A stretch of 64,000 bases of DNA, taken from positions 682,001 to 746,000 of the forward strand of contig NZ_BIMF01000001.1 in assembly GCF_004000945.1 (NCBI RefSeq). Direction: 5' to 3'. Each line of letters begins with the position of its first letter. Position 1 is the stretch's first letter. A program made the translations under genes and the position numbers. Below, in pieces: positions 33,774 through 41,794 of the stretch. The notes beneath the pieces were generated by a model, which worked only from the letters and a program-made list of their open reading frames with translations, did no database searches and was not told the DNA's origin. The DNA is from Paenibacillus lautus NBRC 15380 (GTDB lineage: Bacteria > Bacillota > Bacilli > Paenibacillales > Paenibacillaceae).

Positions 33774-34712
33774 ATGTCAAAATCAAAAAAATCCGCGATT
33801 GCTGCCATCCTTGCACTTATTCTATCGATCCAGACTGGCGTCATCGCTAACGCGGCACCTGCATCCGTATCCCAAGCTGGTTCAACCGCCGTCTCAAGTA
33901 AAGCTACCGCCTTCGGCAATGCGGTTTACAACAAAGCCAGTAAACTGCTGAAGGAATCTGACGTGGCTTATGCCAAGTCTTACATTACCAAGCATATACG
34001 CAGCGTAACCACGTATCAGGCGACCATGCTGGTGCTCAAACTGGAGAATGCGATGAATGATGCGCTCCCGGCCAAAACCGACAAGGTGTATGAAATCGGC
34101 ATTCAGGATAAACTGATGAACCTGTACAAATTCGGGGAACCGATTAACACCACCATTAACAAAACCAAGGACGACACGCTTCGCAAGGTGCTCATCAACC
34201 TGCGGGACAGCGGCTACAGACTATATACGACCGAAGGCGTCATCTTCCCGATTATCGACTATACGACACTGAAACCATACAAGCCTTATATCAATAAGGA
34301 TATTCAGGCCTATATTGACATCATGATCGTGGAATCCGAAAAGCCTGCCGTCAGTGATGCCGCCTTGGTGATCCCTTGGTCCGAGGTCATTGAACGTGGA
34401 CTTGCGCAGGAGGCCTTTATTACGACGTATCCCAAATCAAACCGAGCCGCTGATGTGAAGCTGAAGCTTCGTTTTACTGAGCTAAGCTTATTCTACGGCT
34501 ATAACAATACGCCGCTATTCAAGTACGAGGACAATCTTCTGGACCCGGAAGTGCGGCAAGCCTTCGATAACGTCCTCAAAGACAGCGACACCGTCTCCAA
34601 AAGCGCTCTCTTGAAAAAGCTAAAGTCCTGGTCTGAAGTGCTTGAGAGCAACAAGGACAAGTTGACCCAGGAAGTGGAGCAGTATCGTGCGAAGGCGGTT
34701 CCGCTCGACTAG
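33774..34712 (+). CDS. Secreted hypothetical protein
   Basis: About 312 residues with a clear signal peptide (KKSAIAAILALILSIQTGVIANAA) and a mostly helical, Lys-rich mature part. The ATG at 33774 has GGGAGG five bases upstream. Recognisable blocks are SYITKHIRSVTTYQATMLVLKLENA and TEGVIFPIIDYTTLKPYKPYI, but I cannot assign a family. A terminator at 34777-34818 follows. Confidence 0.7.
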   Translation: MSKSKKSAIAAILALILSIQTGVIANAAPASVSQAGSTAVSSKATAFGNAVYNKASKLLKESDVAYAKSYITKHIRSVTTYQATMLVLKLENAMNDALPAKTDKVYEIGIQDKLMNLYKFGEPINTTINKTKDDTLRKVLINLRDSGYRLYTTEGVIFPIIDYTTLKPYKPYINKDIQAYIDIMIVESEKPAVSDAALVIPWSEVIERGLAQEAFITTYPKSNRAADVKLKLRFTELSLFYGYNNTPLFKYEDNLLDPEVRQAFDNVLKDSDTVSKSALLKKLKSWSEVLESNKDKLTQEVEQYRAKAVPLD

Positions 34713-34776
34713 AGGAACAAAGCTCAGACCATTCCCTACGTTCAGCAAGATTGTCAACCTAATGAATAGATATGAA

Positions 34777-34818
34777 AAAAAGCCGGTTTCCCGTTTATAG
34801 GAGAATCCGGCTTTTAAT
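34777..34818. terminator. Terminator between convergent genes
   Basis: AAGCCGG and CCGGCTT arms with partly paired interior (GTTTCC/GGAGAATC) lie between A7 and TTTTAAT. It can serve the secreted protein gene and the convergent ilvA. Confidence 0.65.
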
Positions 34819-34855
34819 CGTGGTCTGAGCCTATTTATCGCGGTCTGTATACCTC

Positions 34856-36124
34856 TTAAATCAGCAGATTGAACAGGTTCATGTTCTTGTTAAGCTCCGT
34901 ATAATCCAGACCCTTGCGCTGCATCCGCTCTACCAGCGGGCCGTAATCCTCGGGCCTTAACAGCTCGATGCCCACCAGGGCCGGCCCGTCTTCCTTGTTA
35001 TGCTTCTTCGTGTATTCGAAGCGTGCGATATCGTCATCGGGACCCAGCACTTCTTCCAGAAACTCACGGAGTGCTCCCGCACGCTGCGGGAAGTTAATCA
35101 TGAAGTAATGCTTCAGCCCTTCATAAATCAAGGAACGCTCCTTGATTTCCTGCATCCGGTCGATATCGTTATTGCCGCCGCTGATGATGCATACCACCGT
35201 TTTTCCGCGAATCCGGTCCCGGTTCATATCCAGCGCAGCCACGGCCAGCGACCCGGCAGGCTCTACAACGATCGCATTTTCGTTATATAACTCAAGGATG
35301 GTGGTGCAGGCTTTTCCTTCCGGAACCGTCACGATGTCATCAACCAACTCGCAGCATATATCATAAGTCAGCTGCCCGACACGCTTCACGGCGGCGCCAT
35401 CCACGAATTTGTCGATTTCGTGCATGGTGACGACCTCACCCTGCTTCTTGGATTCGATCATGGACGCAGCCCCGAGCGGTTCAACGCCAATGACTTGCGT
35501 CGTTGGGCTGACGGTTTTTACATACGTTGCCACGCCAGCCGCAAGACCGCCGCCGCCGATGGTGACAAACATATAATCGGCCGGCGCGTCCAGCTCCTCC
35601 ATAACCTCCATCCCGATCGTGCCGTTGCCCGCGATAATCTTCGCTTCATCGAACGGGTGAATAAAGGTCATGCCATACTCATCGCAGGCCTTGATCGCTT
35701 CAGCATATGCATCGTCGAAGGTATCACCTGTCAGAATCACCTCGACACTGCCACCGCCAAAACGCTTCACCTGCTTCACCTTCTGGTTCGGGGTCGTGCT
35801 CGGCATGTAAATCTTGCCTTTAATATTCAACGCGTTACATGAGAAAGCCACCCCTTGCGCATGGTTGCCCGCGCTCGCGCACACAATGCCGTTGCTGCGT
35901 TCTTCATCCGACAAGCTGCGAATCATATTGTAAGCGCCGCGGATCTTGAAGGAGCGAACCACCTGCAGGTCCTCGCGCTTCAGATACACTTCGCAGTCAT
36001 ACTTAGCCGATAGCACAGCGTCCCGCTGCAGCGGCGTGCGTACGATCACTTCACGAAGCACGTGGTGTGCGCGCACGATGTCCTCCATGCTGACTGCCCG
36101 TTTTGCCGTATACGTCTCTTCCAT
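34856..36124 (-). CDS. ilvA: Threonine ammonia-lyase (biosynthetic threonine deaminase)
   Basis: About 422 residues of the PLP-dependent fold II family. The PLP lysine is in SFKIRGAYN, the phosphate-binding loop is TIGGGGLAAG, and SAGNHAQGVAFS is conserved. A single C-terminal ACT-like regulatory domain (HYFMINFPQRAGALREFLEEVLG) is present. It converts threonine to 2-oxobutanoate for isoleucine synthesis. The length matches Bacillus IlvA. The start is ambiguous: ATG at 36124 is preferred, while GTG at 36136 is possible because GGGAG lies close to it. No T-box leader is visible. Confidence 0.9.
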   Translation of the reverse strand: MEETYTAKRAVSMEDIVRAHHVLREVIVRTPLQRDAVLSAKYDCEVYLKREDLQVVRSFKIRGAYNMIRSLSDEERSNGIVCASAGNHAQGVAFSCNALNIKGKIYMPSTTPNQKVKQVKRFGGGSVEVILTGDTFDDAYAEAIKACDEYGMTFIHPFDEAKIIAGNGTIGMEVMEELDAPADYMFVTIGGGGLAAGVATYVKTVSPTTQVIGVEPLGAASMIESKKQGEVVTMHEIDKFVDGAAVKRVGQLTYDICCELVDDIVTVPEGKACTTILELYNENAIVVEPAGSLAVAALDMNRDRIRGKTVVCIISGGNNDIDRMQEIKERSLIYEGLKHYFMINFPQRAGALREFLEEVLGPDDDIARFEYTKKHNKEDGPALVGIELLRPEDYGPLVERMQRKGLDYTELNKNMNLFNLLI

Positions 36125-36265
36125 TCTCTCGATCACACTCCCACTTCGCTGCCAGGTAAACGTTGATCCTTCCGCTACCCTTATTTACGTATTTCTATCA
36201 TTGTATCACTTTTCATGAAAATATCCCGCCCTTTTCTGGCAAGCCTTCGCAAAATGGTGATGATT

Positions 36266-37174
36266 TCAAGAGCATGAGGCCTGATTTCCAGTCGAACCTA
36301 TCCCGCCCGCTTCTCTGACGCATGCTGCAAAAGCAGCAAACGCCTTGCTGCGGAATGATTCATTGCGACGGACGAGCTGTGTCGTGGCAATGCGATACCC
36401 ATCCGGAACGGGGTAGGCCCTTAAACTTGGATCGGACCAAGGAATGGCCGCTGCCGGCAGAAGCGCGCAACCCAATTTGGCTCGTACACAGCTGAGCATC
36501 GTTTCCAATGTGCTGATCTCGATCATGTTTGCTGTGGCGATCCCTTCGCTGCGAAGCCATTCCTCGTTAGACTTCCGGAACGGACATCCCTTGGGAAACA
36601 CGATCCAAGAAGCACCCGAAAGACCGAACGCCTCGAACGTCTCCTCTTCTCCGTATTTCTCCGACGAAACAAGCAGCGACACCTCCTCCCGGATTTCCAG
36701 CTCGCTCTCCAGCCGTGACCTGTCATAATCGCCGGTAATGAATGCCCCATCCAATTTTCGACTGAGCATGCTTTCCTCATGCTGTGGAGAAGTTCCACTT
36801 ACGAGAGACAGCGCGACCTCCGGATAGATTCGTTGGAATTCGGACAAGGCTTGAATAAAGGATGGCGATGTCGCCATCGTCTCCACGACGCCGATCACAA
36901 GCGGACCGCTGGGATAAGGGGGCTCCTTCACTGCTGCAACGGCTTCCTCAGCCATGCCGAGAATCTCCTTGGCATATCGATGAAGAACGAGCCCCTTCTC
37001 CGTGGGGGAGACGCCCTTTGGATGTCTGTCGAACAAGGGAACACCCAGCTCGGACTCCAGCTTGCGTATGCGCGCCGTCACGTTGGATTGCACATACCCC
37101 ATCTTCTCGGCAGCTCCCGATACGCTGCCTTCCTCCACAATGACGGATATAACCCTCAAATCCGTTAAGTCCAT
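36266..37174 (-). CDS. LysR-family transcriptional regulator
   Basis: About 302 residues. The N-terminal helix-turn-helix (LTDLRVISVIVEEGSVSGAAEKMGYVQSNVTARIRKLE) is followed by a LysR effector-binding domain (PLVIGVVETMATSPSFIQALSEFQRIYPEV). The ATG at 37174 has AAGGTG upstream. It is divergent from the old-yellow-enzyme gene, 145 bases apart, the classic arrangement for a LysR protein and its target. The inducer is probably an electrophile or enzyme substrate, which is inference. Confidence 0.88.
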   Translation of the reverse strand: MDLTDLRVISVIVEEGSVSGAAEKMGYVQSNVTARIRKLESELGVPLFDRHPKGVSPTEKGLVLHRYAKEILGMAEEAVAAVKEPPYPSGPLVIGVVETMATSPSFIQALSEFQRIYPEVALSLVSGTSPQHEESMLSRKLDGAFITGDYDRSRLESELEIREEVSLLVSSEKYGEEETFEAFGLSGASWIVFPKGCPFRKSNEEWLRSEGIATANMIEISTLETMLSCVRAKLGCALLPAAAIPWSDPSLRAYPVPDGYRIATTQLVRRNESFRSKAFAAFAACVREAGGIGSTGNQASCS

Positions 37175-37319
37175 CCAGCTCACCTTTCAGTATCATTTTT
37201 TTTGATATATACATCAATTTCTATCATTTTACAGTATAGACGATCCGGAATACAATCTGTTCATACCTACAAAGTGTCAGTTGCATAAGACGAATTTAAC
37301 CCTTGAGGAGGATACATCC

Positions 37320-38411
37320 ATGCATTCATACCCCAGCCTGCTAACCGAAACTTCATTAGGATCTTTGAAGCTGCGCAATCGCGCCGTACTCTCACCCATG
37401 ACCAGAACGAGCGCAGAGCCGAATGGCCTGGCTAACAACCGAATGGTCCGATATTATCAGAGATTCGCGAAGGGCGGGTTCGGTCTGATCATTACGGAAG
37501 GCCTTTATCCGGATGCCGTACAGAGCCAAAGCTATCTCAACCAGCCCGGCATGGCCAATGACCAACAGGCTGCGTCCTGGAAGCCTATCGTCGAAGCTGT
37601 TCATCGGGAGGGCGGTAAAATCATCGCACAGTTGATGCACGCCGGGGCCCTGGTTCAGCATGAGCGATTCGTACCGGTTGCCCCTTCATCGGTGAAGCCG
37701 GTGGGCACCATGCTTGAGGACCATGGGGGAAGCGGGGAATTCGCCACCCCACAGGAGATGACCCCGCCTCAGATTAAACAAACAATTCAGGATTTTGCTC
37801 ATGCGGCACTTCGGGCCAAGGCCGCTGGATTCGACGGGGTTGAAATCCATGCGGCAAACGGCTATCTGCTCGATCAATTCATAACCGATTACACCAACCA
37901 CAGAACGGATGAATACGGCGGGGCCACGGAGAATCGGATTCGAATTGTCGTTGAGACGCTGGAAGCCATTCGGTCTGCCGTTGGCCCGGACTATATTGTG
38001 GGTGTTCGGGTTTCCCAGGGCAAGGTGAACGATTTTCATCATAAGTGGGCTCAGGGAGTGGAAGATGCCAAGATCATATTCGGTCAATTGAGTGGGGCTT
38101 CACCGTCTTACATTCACACGACGGAGTACAAAGCTTACGCCCCCGCTTTCGCTGAGGGCGAGGCGACCTTAGCCGAGCTTGCCACAACGTATAGCAGCGT
38201 TCCCGTCATCGCGAACGGCAAACTCGGTGATCCGGCTGTCGCGGAGCGACTCTTGGCTTCAGGCCATGCGCACTTCGTTGCGATCGGCACCAGCGCCTTG
38301 GTCAATCCGGACTGGGTGAATAAAGCTCGGGCAGGGACAGAGCTCCGGCCCTTCGATCATCAATTTCTGCAGCCCATCGCCACGATCAGGGAGGATGAGG
38401 TGCTTATATGA
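37320..38411 (+). CDS. Old-yellow-enzyme family alkene reductase (NemA-like)
   Basis: About 363 residues, an FMN-dependent (beta/alpha)8 enzyme. Characteristic parts are LKLRNRAVLSPMTRTSAEPNG, the substrate-binding HAANGYLLDQFI, the RTDEYGG motif and the FMN phosphate region FVAIGTSALVNPDW. Such enzymes reduce activated C=C bonds in enones or nitro compounds with NAD(P)H. The ATG at 37320 has GAGGAGG eight bases upstream. It is probably regulated by the divergent LysR protein. Confidence 0.88.
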   Translation: MHSYPSLLTETSLGSLKLRNRAVLSPMTRTSAEPNGLANNRMVRYYQRFAKGGFGLIITEGLYPDAVQSQSYLNQPGMANDQQAASWKPIVEAVHREGGKIIAQLMHAGALVQHERFVPVAPSSVKPVGTMLEDHGGSGEFATPQEMTPPQIKQTIQDFAHAALRAKAAGFDGVEIHAANGYLLDQFITDYTNHRTDEYGGATENRIRIVVETLEAIRSAVGPDYIVGVRVSQGKVNDFHHKWAQGVEDAKIIFGQLSGASPSYIHTTEYKAYAPAFAEGEATLAELATTYSSVPVIANGKLGDPAVAERLLASGHAHFVAIGTSALVNPDWVNKARAGTELRPFDHQFLQPIATIREDEVLI

Positions 38412-38416
38412 AGCGC

Positions 38417-38456
38417 ACGAAAGCCGGGGTTATCAATCCCCGGCTTTCGTGTTTTA
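38417..38456. terminator. Strong terminator after the alkene reductase
   Basis: CGAAAGCCGGGG and CCCCGGCTTTCG form a twelve-pair perfect stem, followed by TGTTTTATT on the plus strand, eight bases past the stop. Confidence 0.85.
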
Positions 38457-38506
38457 TTGGGTACGGAGACGAATCCGCCTCCAACTTACGAATGACGGCA
38501 TGCCAA

Positions 38507-40384
38507 TCAGTCCATGGGAATCACAATAACATTCCCATTCTGCGTGGATATCTTAATCTGACGATGTAAGATTTCTACGCCGAGCCCCTCTTTCACAGCC
38601 TCCATGGAAGGCTCTTCGATGACCGGAGCACGCGGATCGCCGTGCACAGCCGATATGAGCCAATGGGTTCCGGGTTCGAGCGCCGCCCTCAACGAAGGAA
38701 TGACGGTTCGGGGACGCAGCAGATTGGTATGGGCCTGGGGATAGATGAGCTCTGCCGTATCGTAACCGAGCATGCCATAGATGGCGCTCGTGCCGAAGGT
38801 ACCGGAAGCCGATGCTGCCCCATCTATCGCCCGGGAGCTGTTCAGAGATCCTAAACCTAAAGCAAACCCGCCTTCTGCAGCATCAAGTATTCTGCTCGTG
38901 CTGATCCGATGAATGCGGATATGCCAAGGCAGCCCCGCAGCTATCCATGTCCGTACCTCCACGTCTCTCCACGGCTTCCATTTTGCATACAGCACATGCT
39001 CCTGAATCCGCGTCTCCTCGCCTAAACGTTTGACCCGGTACAGTCGATCACCTTCGCTTAGCGACAGCATGGAATCAAAAGCACCTTGAGCCAGTCCCCA
39101 TTCCGCCCTCGGCACGCTGAACGCAAAGGCGGTAGAGTAGACAAACTTCTCGTACTTGGCAGAAGTATGCGTATGCTCATTGGTAGACGGATGGCCCGTA
39201 TTGAACGCAGCCACATGGCCGTTCTGCTGGTCGCGGCAAAGGACCAGATGTGCAGGCTCCTGGACCGAAATACTTCCCGTCTCCGCCAGCTCCTGCTCCT
39301 CGGCCGTCCAGAACGGATGACCGTCCGGCAAAGCCAGGATCAGAAACGTCTTTAACGACCAGTACACGGAGCCGGCCGCGTTATAGTTCTCCGACATGAT
39401 TCGGTTCGGATAAGCGTACCCCACCGTTAGCACGCCGTCCCGGTCAAAAATAGGCTGCCGAAACCACCATCTGAGATTTCGCAGGACCAGCCCCTTCAGC
39501 TGGCCCGGACTAAACCCTTCCAGTCCGGCATAAGCCGCAGCCGACCAGATGGCCGACTGGGCAAAGCGGTACGTCAAGCTGCGCCCGTAAGGAACAGCCG
39601 CCCCGTCGGGGGCAAACCAGTGGACGAAATCGCGGGCAAACAACGCCGCCCGCTCCTTGTAACGCCCGGCGCGTTCCGGGTCCTCCTCTCCCATCAACTG
39701 CCCATAGATCAGGCCGTAGAAATGAAAAGCATACGGCACGTAGTAATCGCTGTGCCCCCCGATTCCATCGCTATACCAGCCCGCATCCAGATAGAACTCC
39801 TCGATTCGTTGGAGATTGTTCTCCAACTGCCCCGCATCGTACGGCAAGCCTGCTTTGCGGAAACCGACGTTGACAAATACATGGAAAAATAGCCAATTGC
39901 AATCATAGCAAGGATGATGGTTAATCTGATCGAGCCACTGATAGAGATTAGCCTTCTCCTTCTCGCTCAGCGGCTGCCAGATGCGATCCGGAATCAGAGC
40001 AAAGGCCATTCCAAATACCGCCATCTCCACCAGCCGTTGGTCATAGTCGTTAACCTTTCCCCAATACTCCGCATGCTCCGGATCGGTCCCTGAACGTATC
40101 CCTTGCAGAGATAGCTCCCACAGATCGCCATGGGAGCCTCCGGCAACGGCGGGAACGAGTCCCCACAGCACGCGCGAGAAGCCCTCCATCTCCGCAATAT
40201 CGGCATAGGCGTCGACGCCCGAATGGTCGAGGATTAATCGTGCACGCCCCTCGCTGTAATATTTATTCAGAGGCTCGAGCAGTTGGGTGAGTGCTTCCTG
40301 CACATCCTCTCTTGTCCGCAGCGGATTCCGGGTAACCGGATGGGTCGAGCCGCGACCGACATTCCTTGTAGGCTGTATGCTCAT
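38507..40384 (-). CDS. DUF2264 family protein of a polysaccharide-utilisation locus
   Basis: 625 residues. The first 360 form the DUF2264 domain, an (alpha/alpha)-barrel-like fold (GVDAYADIAEMEGFSRVLWGLVP, NWLFFHVFVNVGFRKAGLPY, WYSDGIGGHSDYYVPYAFHFYGLIY). A mostly beta-strand C-terminal part follows. DUF2264 proteins are repeatedly encoded with GH88 and heparinase-like genes and are suspected sugar-active enzymes, but no reaction is proven to my knowledge. There is no signal peptide, so it acts inside the cell. GGAG is ten bases upstream of the ATG. It is the last gene of the locus. Confidence 0.85.
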   Translation of the reverse strand: MSIQPTRNVGRGSTHPVTRNPLRTREDVQEALTQLLEPLNKYYSEGRARLILDHSGVDAYADIAEMEGFSRVLWGLVPAVAGGSHGDLWELSLQGIRSGTDPEHAEYWGKVNDYDQRLVEMAVFGMAFALIPDRIWQPLSEKEKANLYQWLDQINHHPCYDCNWLFFHVFVNVGFRKAGLPYDAGQLENNLQRIEEFYLDAGWYSDGIGGHSDYYVPYAFHFYGLIYGQLMGEEDPERAGRYKERAALFARDFVHWFAPDGAAVPYGRSLTYRFAQSAIWSAAAYAGLEGFSPGQLKGLVLRNLRWWFRQPIFDRDGVLTVGYAYPNRIMSENYNAAGSVYWSLKTFLILALPDGHPFWTAEEQELAETGSISVQEPAHLVLCRDQQNGHVAAFNTGHPSTNEHTHTSAKYEKFVYSTAFAFSVPRAEWGLAQGAFDSMLSLSEGDRLYRVKRLGEETRIQEHVLYAKWKPWRDVEVRTWIAAGLPWHIRIHRISTSRILDAAEGGFALGLGSLNSSRAIDGAASASGTFGTSAIYGMLGYDTAELIYPQAHTNLLRPRTVIPSLRAALEPGTHWLISAVHGDPRAPVIEEPSMEAVKEGLGVEILHRQIKISTQNGNVIVIPMD

Positions 40385-40639
40385 CTAATTTTCACTCCAT
40401 TTCGGAATGCTTTTTCTACTTCTCTTACTTGCGTTACTTCTACTCTTCCCTTCCAGAGCGCCTGTTTCTCTTATTCTCTTCCTGAGAATCTACCTTACTA
40501 TCCATTTCCCAGTGCTGCTTCTTCTCTTATCCTCTTCCGGGTACGCCTGCTGTTCCTCAGCTTTTCTTTTTTTCTGTTCCTATCTCTGGTCCTGTTTCTG
40601 CCCCTGTCCTTGTACCCGATCCGTCCGCTTCAATCTCCT
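40385..40639. repeat. Purine-rich degenerate repeat between two operon genes
   Basis: The 255-base gap between the GH88 and DUF2264 genes is almost entirely pyrimidine on the plus strand. Read as mRNA (minus strand) it is a string of ACAGGR/RAGAAR-like units such as GGACAGGGGCAGAAACAGG. The adjoining genes are otherwise closely packed, so this looks like an expanded simple-sequence insertion. Confidence 0.6.
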
Positions 40640-41776
40640 TTATTCCCAGTAAAAAGGCCCCTTCTCTCTCAGCCGCGCCAGTCCTTCGACAAAGAAAAAG
40701 TCGCCGTAAATCAGGGGCACGTCGATATTCCGGCCTTCCGGATAATGACTGGTGCCGTGGAGAATTAGGCCTTCCTCTTTATCGTTATCCCACGTACCGT
40801 AATTCCGGTACAGCGATTCCAGAATTCGGACTGCCGTCGCCCGGTATACGGCCCCCTGCCCCAGTTCCACCTTGTCCGCCAGAAGCAGCAGGCCGCTGGC
40901 GGCACAGGCACCGGCAGAGGAATCCCGATATATGCGTGCCTCATCCGGCGTGCGGAAATCCCAGAATGGCACATGGTCTTCCGGCAGGTTTGCCAGGAAG
41001 AAATTCGCAACCGTTTTGGCCGTGTCGAGGTATATCGACTTGCCCGTATGATGGTAGGCAAGCGTTAAGCCGTAGATCGCCCACGCCGTTCCCCTGGACC
41101 AGGCGGATTCCGGTGCAAAGCCCTGGCCGCCGATCCCTTCCAGGCGCTTACCGGTTACCGGATCGTATCGAACGATATGATAGACGGAACCATCCGGCCG
41201 GACGAAGTCCCGAACCACCGTATCCATGTGCGCTTCGGCAATATGCCGATAGCGGGGATCCCCGCTGATCTGCGACGCCTGGAACAACAGGGGCATATTC
41301 ATGGCGCAATCGATGATGGCGAGGCCCGCGTTATCCTCCCCTTCCGACCATGGATTCCAGGCTCGAATATATTGGCCCTTCAGGTTGAAGCGTGCAGCCA
41401 GGAAGTTGGCTGCCTTGAGCGCGCGTATCTTGGACTCTTCGCTGCCGGTCAGCTTGTAGGATGCCATGCTGGTGAGCGTCCACATGAAGCCGAGATCATG
41501 GTCCAGACGAACATATTCGTTCAGCACGTCATCCAGAATGAGCTCGCACTGCTCGGCGGTTGTTCTAAGCTCCGCCACCCCGCTGTCGTTGTACAGAAGC
41601 CACAGCATGCCCGGCCAGAAGCCGGCCGTCCACCAATGCGGCGACTCCAATTGGTAGACTCCATTCTGGCTGGCATGCGGAAATCCCGTCCCGATCCGCG
41701 TTACGTTTCGCTGCGTCTTCGCAAGCGATTTCTCCCAGGCCTCCGTCAACCAATCCAAAGCGATCTCCGTTTTCAT
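40640..41776 (-). CDS. GH88 unsaturated uronyl hydrolase
   Basis: 378 residues, the same size as known unsaturated glucuronyl hydrolases. HWWTAGFWPGMLWL, LDHDLGFMWT (Asp 92 and 94) and EDNAGLAIIDCAMNMPLL (Asp 156) carry the expected catalytic Asp pair. SRGTAWAIYG and the ending FFVEGLARL are also typical. The enzyme removes the 4,5-unsaturated uronic acid that polysaccharide lyases leave on oligosaccharides. No signal peptide, so it is intracellular. It lies 18 bases after the heparinase-like gene, with GGAG nine bases before the ATG. Confidence 0.92.
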   Translation of the reverse strand: MKTEIALDWLTEAWEKSLAKTQRNVTRIGTGFPHASQNGVYQLESPHWWTAGFWPGMLWLLYNDSGVAELRTTAEQCELILDDVLNEYVRLDHDLGFMWTLTSMASYKLTGSEESKIRALKAANFLAARFNLKGQYIRAWNPWSEGEDNAGLAIIDCAMNMPLLFQASQISGDPRYRHIAEAHMDTVVRDFVRPDGSVYHIVRYDPVTGKRLEGIGGQGFAPESAWSRGTAWAIYGLTLAYHHTGKSIYLDTAKTVANFFLANLPEDHVPFWDFRTPDEARIYRDSSAGACAASGLLLLADKVELGQGAVYRATAVRILESLYRNYGTWDNDKEEGLILHGTSHYPEGRNIDVPLIYGDFFFVEGLARLREKGPFYWE

Positions 41777-41794
41777 TCCTGTCCACTCCTCTGT

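Noticed and set aside
34856..36266. T-box leader for ilvA
   Set aside because: The upstream gap is only about 140 bases and I see neither a T-box core nor a specifier hairpin with terminator.
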